Positions 1 through 6,846 of a stretch of 28,409 nt of DNA are shown in pieces. Numbering within the stretch: the first letter of the stretch is position 1; each line of letters opens with the position of its first letter. A program made the translations under genes and the position numbers. The stretch is taken from positions 1 to 28,409 of the forward strand of contig JBBRNI010000009.1 of the NCBI GenBank assembly GCA_038230395.1, given 5' to 3'. The notes beneath the pieces are model-generated. The model ran no database searches and was not told the origin of the DNA. It saw only the letters and a list, made by a program, of their open reading frames with translations. Source of the DNA: JBDSWU01 sp038230395 (GTDB taxonomy: Bacteria > Patescibacteriota > Saccharimonadia > Saccharimonadales > UBA4665).

Positions 1-49
1 CCGAGGCTTTAACATCCTTATCAATTTTTACGCTTATAACTGTATTCAT
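1..49 (-). CDS. RelB/DinJ-like antitoxin, N-terminal 16 codons only
   Basis: Only the first 16 residues lie in the window: MNTVISVKIDKDVKAS. This opening resembles RelB/DinJ-type ribbon-helix-helix antitoxins, in which a short beta strand with alternating residues (here VISVKID) is followed by a lysine-rich helix start. These proteins bind DNA as dimers and neutralise a RelE/YafQ-type mRNase usually encoded directly downstream, which here would be outside the window. The start is supported by a well-formed minus-strand promoter, TTGACA at 85-80 and TATACT at 62-57 with a 17-nt spacer. Its -10 ends 7 nt before the ATG, predicting a leaderless transcript. The family call is from similarity of a very short stretch and could be wrong; another ribbon-helix-helix or AbrB-type protein is possible. 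Confidence 0.5.
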   Translation of the reverse strand, partial: MNTVISVKIDKDVKAS

Positions 50-56
50 ACTACAG

Positions 57-85
57 AGTATATTCACCGTAGGTAAAAATGTCAA
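57..85 (-). promoter_or_regulatory. sigma70-type promoter of the antitoxin-like gene
   Basis: On the minus strand TTGACA (85-80), a 17-nt spacer and TATACT (62-57). The ATG at 49 follows the -10 by 7 nt, so the start codon would be at or next to the 5' end of the mRNA. Confidence 0.75.
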
Positions 86-94
86 TGTGATTAA

Positions 95-122
95 GTTAAA
101 AATGACTTCTGCAGGAGTCTTT
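95..122 (-). terminator. Hairpin terminator ending the minus-strand membrane-protein operon
   Basis: The stem GACTCC/GGAGTC region (104-109 with 114-119, loop of 4) is followed on the minus strand by ATTTTTAA. It lies between the 176-355 gene and the antitoxin-like gene, both on the minus strand, so it would separate the two transcripts. The stem is only 6 bp. Confidence 0.5.
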
Positions 123-175
123 CATAGTGCTTATGCTTGGAAGACCACCGTGTACGCTATCGCAACTGAAAAACG

Positions 176-355
176 CTATGGTCGACAGGAAGAATCAGAA
201 AACAATTTTGTTTTGCCAGTTTTGTCGTAGTAGCTTACTGAGCCGCACTGTGAGCTATTTTTATAAAGTCTTTTGTAGTGCCAGCGAGTCGCTAAACTTC
301 CTACTAGAAGACCGATTATTAGCGCCAAAACAACGAGCAGGTAGGTGCGCCTCAT
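176..355 (-). CDS. 59-aa membrane-anchored microprotein
   Basis: This is a short gene of 59 codons starting with ATG at 355-353, immediately after the TAA stop (358-356) of the upstream gene, a TAAATG junction typical of translational coupling. The product begins MRRTYLLVVLALIIGLLVGS: positive N-terminus, one hydrophobic helix at about residues 5-21, then a hydrophilic tail of about 35 residues with two cysteines (about positions 37 and 57). The tail is Ser/Lys/Tyr-rich. No family is recognised. The layout, an N-terminal helix with an external tail, is the same as in the upstream protein, suggesting that the two are made together at the membrane. Codon choice and the stop-start junction argue for a real gene. 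Confidence 0.6.
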   Translation of the reverse strand: MRRTYLLVVLALIIGLLVGSLATRWHYKRLYKNSSQCGSVSYYDKTGKTKLFSDSSCRP

Positions 356-1048
356 TTACTTATATAGTCTTGCGCTTTTAAGAATTTGTTGAGCGGTGTT
401 AGCTTCAGGGCTGTTTTGCCATCGACTTGCTTCATCGACATTGAATGCCTTGCCAGGTGTTACCAGGAAATAAACACCCCGCCCATTTTTAAAGAGCGCA
501 ATTGGGTTAAATATGTTAAATGTTGATGTATCATTTCCGAGTTTGTATTTATTAAAATCATCATCAGAGACTAAGGCCGCAAAAGGTGTGTATTTTGGAG
601 CTGAGCATTGGTCTGTGCAGTTAGCGTCAGGCGAATCTATCAGCATTCCTGTTACCACCTTCAAGTTGTTTTGTAACGAGATTACCTTGCTTGTCTTGAT
701 AATACATTCTTTGTAAACCCGCTTATCACAGTTTGTAGCTGTATCGTTACTGGATTTAGCAAACTCTAATATTGTGCCGGTAGGCGGGTTTATTTCTACC
801 GTGTTTTGCTTTGAGCCATCTACATGTAGAATGCTGCTTCTTGTCCAATTGGTTGGGCGAGTGAAGCATATGTTTGCATAAGGAGAACAAAGCTCCACTT
901 CGCTTTGGGAAACGGTTTTATCGGGTAATACAAATGCCGGGCCAGTATTTTTACGAATTATAACCGAAACCACTGCTACTAGAATAATGATTACTAATAT
1001 CCCAACGATAGTAAATATAGAACGTGCCGAAGACTTACGTTTTTTCAT
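356..1048 (-). CDS. Membrane-anchored hypothetical protein (230 aa)
   Basis: The start is placed at the ATG at 1048 (MKKRKSSARSIF...). Upstream in-frame codons would run into the tRNA-Lys locus, and a -10 TACAAT lies exactly 6 nt before this ATG. The protein has a positively charged N-terminus, one transmembrane helix at about residues 11-31, and an extracytoplasmic domain of about 195 residues. The domain contains several Cys residues, in ANICF, TNCDKRVYKECI and DANCTDQC, consistent with disulfides outside the membrane. No named domain is recognised. The 59-aa gene follows directly, probably in the same operon. A role in the envelope is an inference from topology only. Confidence 0.75.
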   Translation of the reverse strand: MKKRKSSARSIFTIVGILVIIILVAVVSVIIRKNTGPAFVLPDKTVSQSEVELCSPYANICFTRPTNWTRSSILHVDGSKQNTVEINPPTGTILEFAKSSNDTATNCDKRVYKECIIKTSKVISLQNNLKVVTGMLIDSPDANCTDQCSAPKYTPFAALVSDDDFNKYKLGNDTSTFNIFNPIALFKNGRGVYFLVTPGKAFNVDEASRWQNSPEANTAQQILKSARLYK

Positions 1049-1054
1049 GTTGGA

Positions 1055-1063
1055 ATTGTAGCA
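1055..1063 (-). promoter_or_regulatory. Extended -10 promoter, predicted leaderless start of the 356-1048 gene
   Basis: On the minus strand TGC-TACAAT (1063-1055) followed by 6 nt (TCCAAC) and the ATG. There is no room for a Shine-Dalgarno sequence in the transcript. Confidence 0.6.
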
Positions 1064-1092
1064 ATATAAAGGAGTTTTAAAGTAATCGATAT

Positions 1093-1169
1093 TGGAGGGC
1101 CAGGTGGGACTCGAACCCACGACATTCTGCTTAAGAGGCAGACGCTCTAACCAGCTGAGCTACTGGCCC
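1093..1169 (-). tRNA. tRNA-Lys(CTT)
   Basis: A full cloverleaf on the minus strand. The acceptor stem GGGCCAG (1169-1163) pairs with CTGGCCC (1103-1097). The D-arm is GCTC...GAGC, the anticodon stem TCTGC/GCAGA encloses loop CTCTTAA with anticodon CTT, and the T-arm is GTGGG-TTCGAGT-CCCAC. CCA is encoded (1095-1093). The discriminator base reads as T, which is unusual for tRNA-Lys, where A or G is normal. Confidence 0.93.
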
Positions 1170-1172
1170 TTG

Positions 1173-1236
1173 TTTCAGGCTACAACCGTGATGGTCGCAA
1201 CCTGAAAACTTTACCAAATTACCTCTGTTTTGGCAA
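1173..1236 (-). promoter_or_regulatory. tRNA-Lys promoter with a hairpin leader
   Basis: On the minus strand TTGCCA (1236-1231), a 17-nt spacer and TAAAGT (1213-1208). Transcription would start near 1201. Directly after it is a stem-loop TTTCAGG/CCTGAAA (1201-1207 with 1173-1179) with an inner ACC/GGT pairing, ending 3 nt before the mature tRNA 5' end. The hairpin may guide 5' processing. Confidence 0.55.
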
Positions 1237-1257
1237 GGGGTGCTTGCTGAAAACCGG

Positions 1258-2277
1258 TTAGTTAGCGAATGTGCTGCTGTAGGGGTCTGAAGAGGGGGTA
1301 GAACCAGATCCATTGATACCATATGGATCGGTGGATGAGTTAAAGCTAGAGCCAGCTCCTGAATTGGAACGATTGTATAGTCTGTTTTGGTCTGCCTGGA
1401 ACTTAACCTGATTGGCTCTAGATTGTACACCACTGTAAACTGCCAAAGCCACGACTGCGACGTAGCCAACAAAGAATATTGTAATGAAGATCACGGTGAG
1501 CCAGTTGAGGTAGTGAACCTTTGGCTTGGGCGCGCCGGATTCTTTAAGCTGTTTTAAGTCATGGTAACGACCGACTAGTGGTGACAAGCTAATCGCTCCT
1601 GACAGTAGACCACTACCACCACCTAGAAGTGCGGAAGCAACAACAGCTCCAAGCATCTCAATGGCATGGCCTTTGGTGAGCTCAAAACTGCGCTTGAGGG
1701 CTTTTACAGCGCTCAGATCTTCCTCATAGAATACGAAGAAGGCTAGCGATGCCCGAGCAGCGAAGTAAATGCCAGGCAAAACCAGCAATATGCTAGTTAG
1801 TACAGACAAAACAACGATGATGATTAGCAGTGCTAAGGCGCCAATAAAGCGCTTGAAGGCTATGGCATACGACTCTTTTACGGTAACCTTTTGTTCGCGG
1901 GCGCTGCGGCCAGCAATGACGTTGTAGCTACCAAACAGCAACAGAGTGCCGACTAATACAGCTAAAAATCCGACGATGCTAATAATGGCTGAGCCGCCAC
2001 CGCTGTTACGTGTAGCAAAAGCTAGGATGAACTGCACGATAAATAGAGCAAAGATCGCTAGCAAGGCAACGAGTCCGCTGAGCATAATAGCCACGGGGTT
2101 AACCTTGAGCATGAGTACTAAGCCACGAACTGAGTTTAAGAACGGATTTGATATGTAGTCGCTGTATTCAGCGCTGCCGCTGGCTTGTGGCGCGGGCGCG
2201 GCAGACGCCTGCTGGGGTGCTGCTTCGTAGACTGTTGGTTGTGGTGGAACGGGGTTGTTTAGTTGTTCTGGTTGCAT
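1258..2277 (-). CDS. Multi-pass membrane protein with disordered ends (339 aa)
   Basis: The start ATG at 2277 has a good Shine-Dalgarno sequence (AAGGAG, about 9 nt upstream). Residues 1-42 are Pro/Gln/Ala-rich and likely disordered. About five or six hydrophobic helices follow between residues 50 and 285. The loop containing FFVFYEEDLSAVKALKRSFE and LTKGH resembles the 'regular helix after a KRS-F-L-KG motif' seen in YciC/DUF975-like or glycerophosphodiester-phosphodiesterase-type membrane domains, but I cannot assign it firmly. The C-terminal 45 residues are Ser/Gly/Asn/Tyr-rich and polar. It lies upstream of tRNA-Lys and is divergent from folD. Function unknown; possibly envelope-related. 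Confidence 0.75.
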   Translation of the reverse strand: MQPEQLNNPVPPQPTVYEAAPQQASAAPAPQASGSAEYSDYISNPFLNSVRGLVLMLKVNPVAIMLSGLVALLAIFALFIVQFILAFATRNSGGGSAIISIVGFLAVLVGTLLLFGSYNVIAGRSAREQKVTVKESYAIAFKRFIGALALLIIIVVLSVLTSILLVLPGIYFAARASLAFFVFYEEDLSAVKALKRSFELTKGHAIEMLGAVVASALLGGGSGLLSGAISLSPLVGRYHDLKQLKESGAPKPKVHYLNWLTVIFITIFFVGYVAVVALAVYSGVQSRANQVKFQADQNRLYNRSNSGAGSSFNSSTDPYGINGSGSTPSSDPYSSTFAN

Positions 2278-2376
2278 AATATAAATCTCCTTGATGTCAT
2301 TATTACAAAAACATAACCAATTTGAAACTTAATTTTTGCTGAAAGAATATAAAATGCCTCGCCGCAGTTGTTATTT

Positions 2377-2385
2377 TGATACAAT
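2377..2385 (+). promoter_or_regulatory. Extended -10 promoter of folD
   Basis: TGA-TACAAT (2377-2385) is followed by 7 nt and the ATG at 2393. It predicts a leaderless folD mRNA and chooses this ATG over the in-frame ATGs upstream at 2336 and 2354. Confidence 0.65.
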
Positions 2386-2392
2386 ATCGGTA

Positions 2393-3202
2393 ATGAGATC
2401 ACTAAACGGGCGAGAATTAGCGGAATATATCCAAGAGCGTCAGGCCAAGCAAGTGCGCGGCCTGCGCCAATCAGACAAAGTAGTCCCAAAGCTAGCAATA
2501 GTGGTTGCTAGCAGCAACCCAGTTATTGATGTCTATATGCGCCTCAAGCAGCGCTACGGAGAGGAAATACTTGTTGATGTAGATGTGCACCGAGTCGATC
2601 AAGCGGCAGTCCCGGCACTGGTAGAAAAACTGAATGCCGACAATACTATCCACGGCATTATTATTCAATTACCACTTGAGGATCCGTCGCAAACTGATGA
2701 CTTGACCGCGCTAGTTGCCCCCGCAAAAGACGTTGATGGGCTAGGCTCTGATGCTAGTTTTGATCCTGCAACGCCGCTGGCAGTTATGTGGTTGCTCGCC
2801 GGCTACAATATCGAACTACGTGATAAGACAGTGCTGCTGGTTGGCCTAGGCAAGTTGGTTGGCTGCCCACTGCAAAAACTGATGTTGGCATCCGGCATCA
2901 CGCCACAAGTAAGCACTATTGAAACAGCTGACCTGCAGGAGCTATGCCCGCTGGCCGATGTGATAATTAGCGCTACAGGTGTTCCAGGTATTATCACGCC
3001 AGCTATGCTTAAGCAAAAAGCCGTGGTTGTTGACGCTGGTGTTGCGTCTGAGGGTGGTAAAACTGTTGGTGACTTAGCGCCAGAAGTCTATGATCGTGAT
3101 GACCTAACAATAACTCCCACCAGGGGTGGAGTCGGCCCATTAACTGTCTGTGCACTGTTCGATAACGTTATTATTGCTGCGCGCCGCGTGGCTGACGCTT
3201 AG
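2393..3202 (+). CDS. folD: Bifunctional methylene-THF dehydrogenase/methenyl-THF cyclohydrolase
   Basis: FolD interconverts 5,10-methylene-THF and 10-formyl-THF in the cytoplasm for purine synthesis and initiator-tRNA formylation. The 269-aa product starts MRSLNGRELAEYI. Visible family motifs are VYMRLKQRYGEE (the Tyr/Lys active-site helix, K about residue 52), GIIIQLPLE, KDVDG, the NADP-binding VGLGKLVGCPL segment and TPTRGGVGPLTVCAL near the C-terminus. Several positions depart from the usual consensus: GRSNIVGKP reads GLGKLVGCP and TPVPGGVGPMT reads TPTRGGVGPLT. The protein is also slightly shorter than the usual 280-300 aa. Such divergence is expected in CPR lineages. The leaderless-type promoter fixes the start. 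murI follows after 4 nt, so the two are probably co-transcribed. Confidence 0.92.
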   Translation: MRSLNGRELAEYIQERQAKQVRGLRQSDKVVPKLAIVVASSNPVIDVYMRLKQRYGEEILVDVDVHRVDQAAVPALVEKLNADNTIHGIIIQLPLEDPSQTDDLTALVAPAKDVDGLGSDASFDPATPLAVMWLLAGYNIELRDKTVLLVGLGKLVGCPLQKLMLASGITPQVSTIETADLQELCPLADVIISATGVPGIITPAMLKQKAVVVDAGVASEGGKTVGDLAPEVYDRDDLTITPTRGGVGPLTVCALFDNVIIAARRVADA

Positions 3203-3206
3203 CCGA

Positions 3207-3854
3207 ATGAAAATAGGTGTATTTGATTCTGGCGTCGGCGGATTGTCAGTTGCTAATGCCATTGAGCTCGCGCTGCCCGCCGCTGAGATTATTTTTCGGT
3301 ACGATAGTGACCATTTCCCATACAGTACACGACCACCAGAACAGATATATGGTTTCGTGCTGCCGATCCTGGAGTCCTTAGTCGACGATGGTTGTCAGGC
3401 TATTGTGATTGCTTGTAACACGGTTTCTACGACGTTAATTGAACAGTTGAGGCAGGCTGTACTGGTACCACTAATTGCTATGGAGCCAATGATCAAACCG
3501 GCCGCCGAGATGACCAAAAGTGGTGTTATCGCCATATGTGCGACTCCAACTACCCTTGCTAGTGCCCGTTACCTGTGGCTAAAGCAGACGTACGCTCCAA
3601 ATATTATGGTTATAGAGCCAGATTGCAGTGATTGGTCGTACCTCATTGAGAATAATCAGATCGATGAAGCCAAAATTCGCGACCGTTTGCAAGCGGCACT
3701 TGACCAAGATGCTGACGTGATTGTATTGGGTTGCACGCACTATCATTGGATTGAAGCAGATATTGAAGCGATTGCTACAGGCCGCGCCACTGTGATTCAG
3801 CCTGAACAGGCTGTCATCGCTCAGCTCAAACGAGTGCTTGCACAGCTTGGCTAA
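3207..3854 (+). CDS. murI: Glutamate racemase (short, divergent)
   Basis: The protein makes D-glutamate for peptidoglycan. It begins MKIGVFDSGVGGLSV, the canonical glutamate-racemase N-terminus. The catalytic cysteine pair is present: C70 in IACNTVS and C176 in LGCTHYHW. At 215 aa it is shorter than the usual 250-270 aa, and the normally conserved GDTARxPYG segment reads RYDSDHFPYSTRP, so substrate-binding loops are altered. The start is chosen for the FDSGVGG register; an upstream in-frame start at 3150 would lie inside folD. Its 3' end overlaps murD, which is convergent, by 29 nt. D-Glu is the substrate that MurD adds, so the two neighbours act in one pathway. An aspartate/glutamate racemase with broader specificity is a possible alternative. 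Confidence 0.88.
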   Translation: MKIGVFDSGVGGLSVANAIELALPAAEIIFRYDSDHFPYSTRPPEQIYGFVLPILESLVDDGCQAIVIACNTVSTTLIEQLRQAVLVPLIAMEPMIKPAAEMTKSGVIAICATPTTLASARYLWLKQTYAPNIMVIEPDCSDWSYLIENNQIDEAKIRDRLQAALDQDADVIVLGCTHYHWIEADIEAIATGRATVIQPEQAVIAQLKRVLAQLG

Positions 3855-5124
3855 ACTGGGCGCCGCGATCTTTATAATCTTTGAACATATCAAAGCTCGC
3901 GCAAGCGGTTGATAGCAATATGACATCTCCGGGCTGGGCTAGCCCCCGAGCAACTTGAACAATTTCGGTCATTGTCTGTCCGCCGCTCACAAAACTGTCG
4001 AAGCCAACAGCTTCCAAACTGGCTTGAATGCTAGTAGCTTGATCACCAATCAATACGACCTGCCGTACATCGTTGTCTTTGACGACCGTTGCTAGTTCGT
4101 CATAGGAAGCGCCTTTGTCTGACCCGCCGAGGATAATTATTTTTGGAGCGGCGAATGCCTGCATCGCAACAGTCGCTGTCTCTGGGGTCGTACCAAAGCT
4201 ATCGTTATAATAGCGCACACCGTTTAGCTCACGGACGAACTCCAATCTATACGGCAGGCCACTAAAGCTGGTAAGCACCGAACGCATGGCGGCAGCGTCC
4301 TGCGTCACTTGCCAGGCGGCGGTAACGGCCGCGCAGACGTTTTGCAAATTGTGCGCACCAAGTAGCTGTAATTCTGAGGTCTGACAGATAGTTTGACCAT
4401 CGATGACCACCAAGTTGTTATCAACATAAGCGCCGGGTTGTTCAAAGTATGGCAGATGTTGCCCGAGGGATGCACTGGCAATACTAACTGAGTTTTTATT
4501 GGCCGGGTAGTAGATGGCGATATCTGACTGAGACTGATGAATAAATAGCTGCTGTTTGGTGGCAATATATTCCTCAATGTTTTCGTGCCAATCTAGGTGT
4601 TCGGAGACCACCATCAGGCAAACGGCAATGTGTGGTGATTGACACAGGTCTATTAGCTGAAAACTAGACAGCTCGAGCACTACATAGTCGTCAGGCTGAA
4701 TGTCGCTTTTGAGTAAATCCAGCGCTGCAACCCCAATGTTGCCGCCCAAGTGGACTCGTTTACCGCTGGCTTCCAACATGTTAGTAATCAGCGTTGCAGT
4801 TGTACCTTTACCCTTGGTACCGGTTACCCCAATTACGTTTGGAGTCGGGCATACGCGCAAAAATTCATTCGTGTTAGTGGTGACCTTGTCTAAAACCGTC
4901 TGATTATTTGCCGCTACGATCAGCCGGGGGTGCACATGGGGAGAACGCACTATCAGATCAAACTGCTCAAGATTATTTAGGTAGTTTTGACCGAGCTGTG
5001 CGCCGACGCCCTCAGGCACCTTAAGCTCAGAATTTTGGTCGCAAATGGTGATGTCATTGGCGTCTTGCCAATAGTCGTAGGCAGCTCGACCTTCGAGTCC
5101 AAAGCCGAGGATTGCGATATTCAT
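3826..5124 (-). CDS. murD: UDP-N-acetylmuramoylalanine--D-glutamate ligase
   Basis: MurD adds D-glutamate to UDP-MurNAc-L-Ala in the cytoplasm, using ATP. The 432-aa protein has the N-terminal Rossmann-like start MNIAILGFGLEGRAAYDYW, the ATP-binding loop GVTGTKGKGTTATLI (99-113), VLELSSFQL, and C-terminal motifs YNDSFGTTPE, IILGGSDKGASY and LLSTACASFDMFKDYKDRG. The P-loop reads GTKGKGT where most MurD proteins have GTNGKST, an unusual variant. A TGT-TATACT -10 ends 6 nt before the ATG, so the mRNA is probably leaderless and has its own promoter in the 23-nt gap after the response-regulator gene. Its 3' end overlaps murI in the convergent direction by 29 nt, so read-through from either side would make antisense RNA. 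Confidence 0.95.
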   Translation of the reverse strand: MNIAILGFGLEGRAAYDYWQDANDITICDQNSELKVPEGVGAQLGQNYLNNLEQFDLIVRSPHVHPRLIVAANNQTVLDKVTTNTNEFLRVCPTPNVIGVTGTKGKGTTATLITNMLEASGKRVHLGGNIGVAALDLLKSDIQPDDYVVLELSSFQLIDLCQSPHIAVCLMVVSEHLDWHENIEEYIATKQQLFIHQSQSDIAIYYPANKNSVSIASASLGQHLPYFEQPGAYVDNNLVVIDGQTICQTSELQLLGAHNLQNVCAAVTAAWQVTQDAAAMRSVLTSFSGLPYRLEFVRELNGVRYYNDSFGTTPETATVAMQAFAAPKIIILGGSDKGASYDELATVVKDNDVRQVVLIGDQATSIQASLEAVGFDSFVSGGQTMTEIVQVARGLAQPGDVILLSTACASFDMFKDYKDRGAQFSQAVQALV

Positions 5125-5130
5125 GCCTTA

Positions 5131-5139
5131 AGTATAACA
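5131..5139 (-). promoter_or_regulatory. Extended -10 promoter of murD
   Basis: On the minus strand TGT-TATACT (5139-5131), then TAAGGC and the ATG at 5124. The 6-nt gap predicts a leaderless mRNA. No matching -35 is visible, as is usual with extended -10 promoters. Confidence 0.65.
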
Positions 5140-5147
5140 GTAGTAAC

Positions 5148-5519
5148 TTAGGCTTCGAGCTGCTTTTTGACTAGGTCGGCGACTTGGCGGGGGGTCATGT
5201 CGGCCTTAAGGATGACAGCGCTGACACCGAGCTCTTTTACCGCGGCTGGAATCTCTTGCTCTCCCATGTTGGTCAGGATAATAACCTTCAGGTCTTTGCC
5301 CCACGATGTGGCGCGCATTTTGGCTAGCATTACATCGCCGGTCATTTCGGGCATCATTAGGTCTAGGAGAATAATATCGGGCACTAGGCTTTCAACCAGT
5401 GCTAACCCAAGTTTGCCATTTTCGGCAGTTTGTACACTATAACCTTCCGCTTCGAATTTGAAGCGGTACATCTGGGATATCGCTTGGTCATCTTCGATAA
5501 TTGCGATTTTCGTAGCCAT
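5148..5519 (-). CDS. Stand-alone CheY-like response regulator (123 aa)
   Basis: The whole protein is one receiver domain: acidic pair IIEDD (residues 7-11), phospho-acceptor Asp in LLDLMMPEMTG, Thr in VIILTNM and conserved Lys in VILKADMTP. There is no output domain, so it would act by protein contact as CheY/Spo0F types do. No histidine kinase is adjacent; the nearest is at 10482-12674 on the other strand, and pairing with it is only a guess. A TACGAT hexamer ends 6 nt before the ATG, with TTGCGG 17 nt further upstream, suggesting a leaderless mRNA. murD follows on the same strand after 23 nt. Confidence 0.9.
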   Translation of the reverse strand: MATKIAIIEDDQAISQMYRFKFEAEGYSVQTAENGKLGLALVESLVPDIILLDLMMPEMTGDVMLAKMRATSWGKDLKVIILTNMGEQEIPAAVKELGVSAVILKADMTPRQVADLVKKQLEA

Positions 5520-5525
5520 AAGCTA

Positions 5526-5590
5526 ATCGTACGAGATAACTTGCGCAACCGCAAGCTTTTTTTGGTATGCCTTAAAAGCTGTTGTATAGT
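5526..5590. promoter_or_regulatory. Divergent promoters between the response regulator and the ThiF-like gene
   Basis: Minus strand: TTGCGG (5554-5549), a 17-nt spacer and TACGAT (5531-5526), 6 nt from the ATG. Plus strand: TTGGTA (5562-5567), a 17-nt spacer and TATAGT (5585-5590), 8 nt from the ATG at 5599. The two -35 elements are 7 bp apart and back to back, so the two polymerases could interfere with each other. Confidence 0.5.
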
Positions 5591-5598
5591 AACGCTAT

Positions 5599-6846
5599 AT
5601 GGGGCACAAGCAACTCGTTCTCACCGATCCAAGTGCAAGCTATCCAGCATTCTTAAAGCCGCCGACCAAGCAGAAGGTTGCCCAGGGGATTACTGGAGCG
5701 CCGGTAGTGATTAACATGTCACACAAAAATGCTGAAGTGCAGCTCAAGCAGCTGGTGAAGGATGTTCCAAATGTAGCAATTATTGATAATTATGCCGAGC
5801 AGTACGCCGAACTGATTTTGAGCCGTCATGCCCACCTGTACAGGGCTAATTACGAGGTTCAGGTAGCCTCAATACAAGAGTTTCTTGATAAGCATTATGG
5901 TAACAAATCCGGTTGGCAACTTGGCTCATGGGTTTATTTCGCCTGGAAAAATCAGCTCATTCACGTGTTAGCACAAAAAGATTTTGAAGACCTGCGCACC
6001 ATCCGCAATCGAGATCTGATAACCGCAGATGAGCAACGCACATTATTTGAGTTCAAAGCTATATCATTTGGCATGAGCGTTGGGAGCGCTGGTGCTCTCT
6101 CGATGGTGCTCAGTGGTATCTCTCGTAATATTAAGCTAGTTGATGGCGCTGTCATTAGTGGTTCCAACTTGAATCGTATTCTGACAGGTGTGAGCAGCGT
6201 TGGTAAAAGTAAGGCCTTGGTCATTGCACAGCAGATTTATGAAATGAATCCCTACTCCACTGTTCATACGACCGATAAAGTCGACAAGGACAACATCGCA
6301 GCAATTTTTGATGAGCCATGGAAAGTCGACCTAGCGATCGATGAGATCGATGACATCGAAATGAAAGTTCGCATTCGTTACGAAGCTCGCAAACGCAAGA
6401 TTCCAGTCATCATGGCCTCGGAGCTTGGCGACACAATGATCCTTGATGTTGAGCGTTTTGACCTCGAGCCCAGCCGGCCATTATTCCACAACGCTGTTCC
6501 TGGTATCGAAAAGCTGCTTGATACACCAATAGAGAACTACCGTGAATGGACTAAGCACGCCACCAGCATCCTTGATGTCTCCAACATGACCATCAAAATG
6601 CAGAAATCGCTGATGAAAATTGGCACCACCATCGTCACCCATCCGCAACTTGGCTCTACGGTGATCATGACAGGTGGCGTTTTGGCTTTCGCCGCCAAGA
6701 GCATTGCACTTGGCCACTCACTCAAGTCTGGGCGCTACGTTATTTCGCTCGAAAAAGAGTTATTAGCTGATCACAAAACACGTCAGTACAAGCGTGACCA
6801 CAAAAAGCACACCAAGGTTATGCGACGCGCCGTCAAATCGATGTAA
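5599..6846 (+). CDS. ThiF/E1-like adenylyltransferase-fold protein, cysteine-free (415 aa)
   Basis: The central part has the ThiF/MoeB/E1 nucleotide-binding pattern: SFGMSVGSAGALSMVL (157-172), LVDGAVISGSNLNR (180-193) with the signature SNLNR, VGKSKA (201-206), MNP (216-218), then DEIDDIEMK and KIPVIMASELGD. Members adenylate a C-terminal carboxylate of a small protein or a small molecule. This protein contains no cysteine at all, so it has neither the CxxC zinc site nor a thioester/persulfide cysteine and could only adenylate. The N-terminal 145 residues, with DNYAEQYAELILSRH, recall the leader region of actinobacterial Rv1355c-type proteins, where ThiF is fused to a nitroreductase domain; here a nitroreductase-like gene is next door, convergent and overlapping by 14 bp. 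The last about 80 residues have two hydrophobic stretches and a very basic tail. Its start is fixed by TATAGT 8 nt upstream. Confidence 0.75.
   Translation: MGHKQLVLTDPSASYPAFLKPPTKQKVAQGITGAPVVINMSHKNAEVQLKQLVKDVPNVAIIDNYAEQYAELILSRHAHLYRANYEVQVASIQEFLDKHYGNKSGWQLGSWVYFAWKNQLIHVLAQKDFEDLRTIRNRDLITADEQRTLFEFKAISFGMSVGSAGALSMVLSGISRNIKLVDGAVISGSNLNRILTGVSSVGKSKALVIAQQIYEMNPYSTVHTTDKVDKDNIAAIFDEPWKVDLAIDEIDDIEMKVRIRYEARKRKIPVIMASELGDTMILDVERFDLEPSRPLFHNAVPGIEKLLDTPIENYREWTKHATSILDVSNMTIKMQKSLMKIGTTIVTHPQLGSTVIMTGGVLAFAAKSIALGHSLKSGRYVISLEKELLADHKTRQYKRDHKKHTKVMRRAVKSM

Noticed and set aside
1..230. Plus-strand frame open from the window edge to TAG at 228
   Set aside because: The minus strand carries a perfect promoter, the antitoxin-like start and the 59-aa gene here; the plus-strand translation has no recognisable features.
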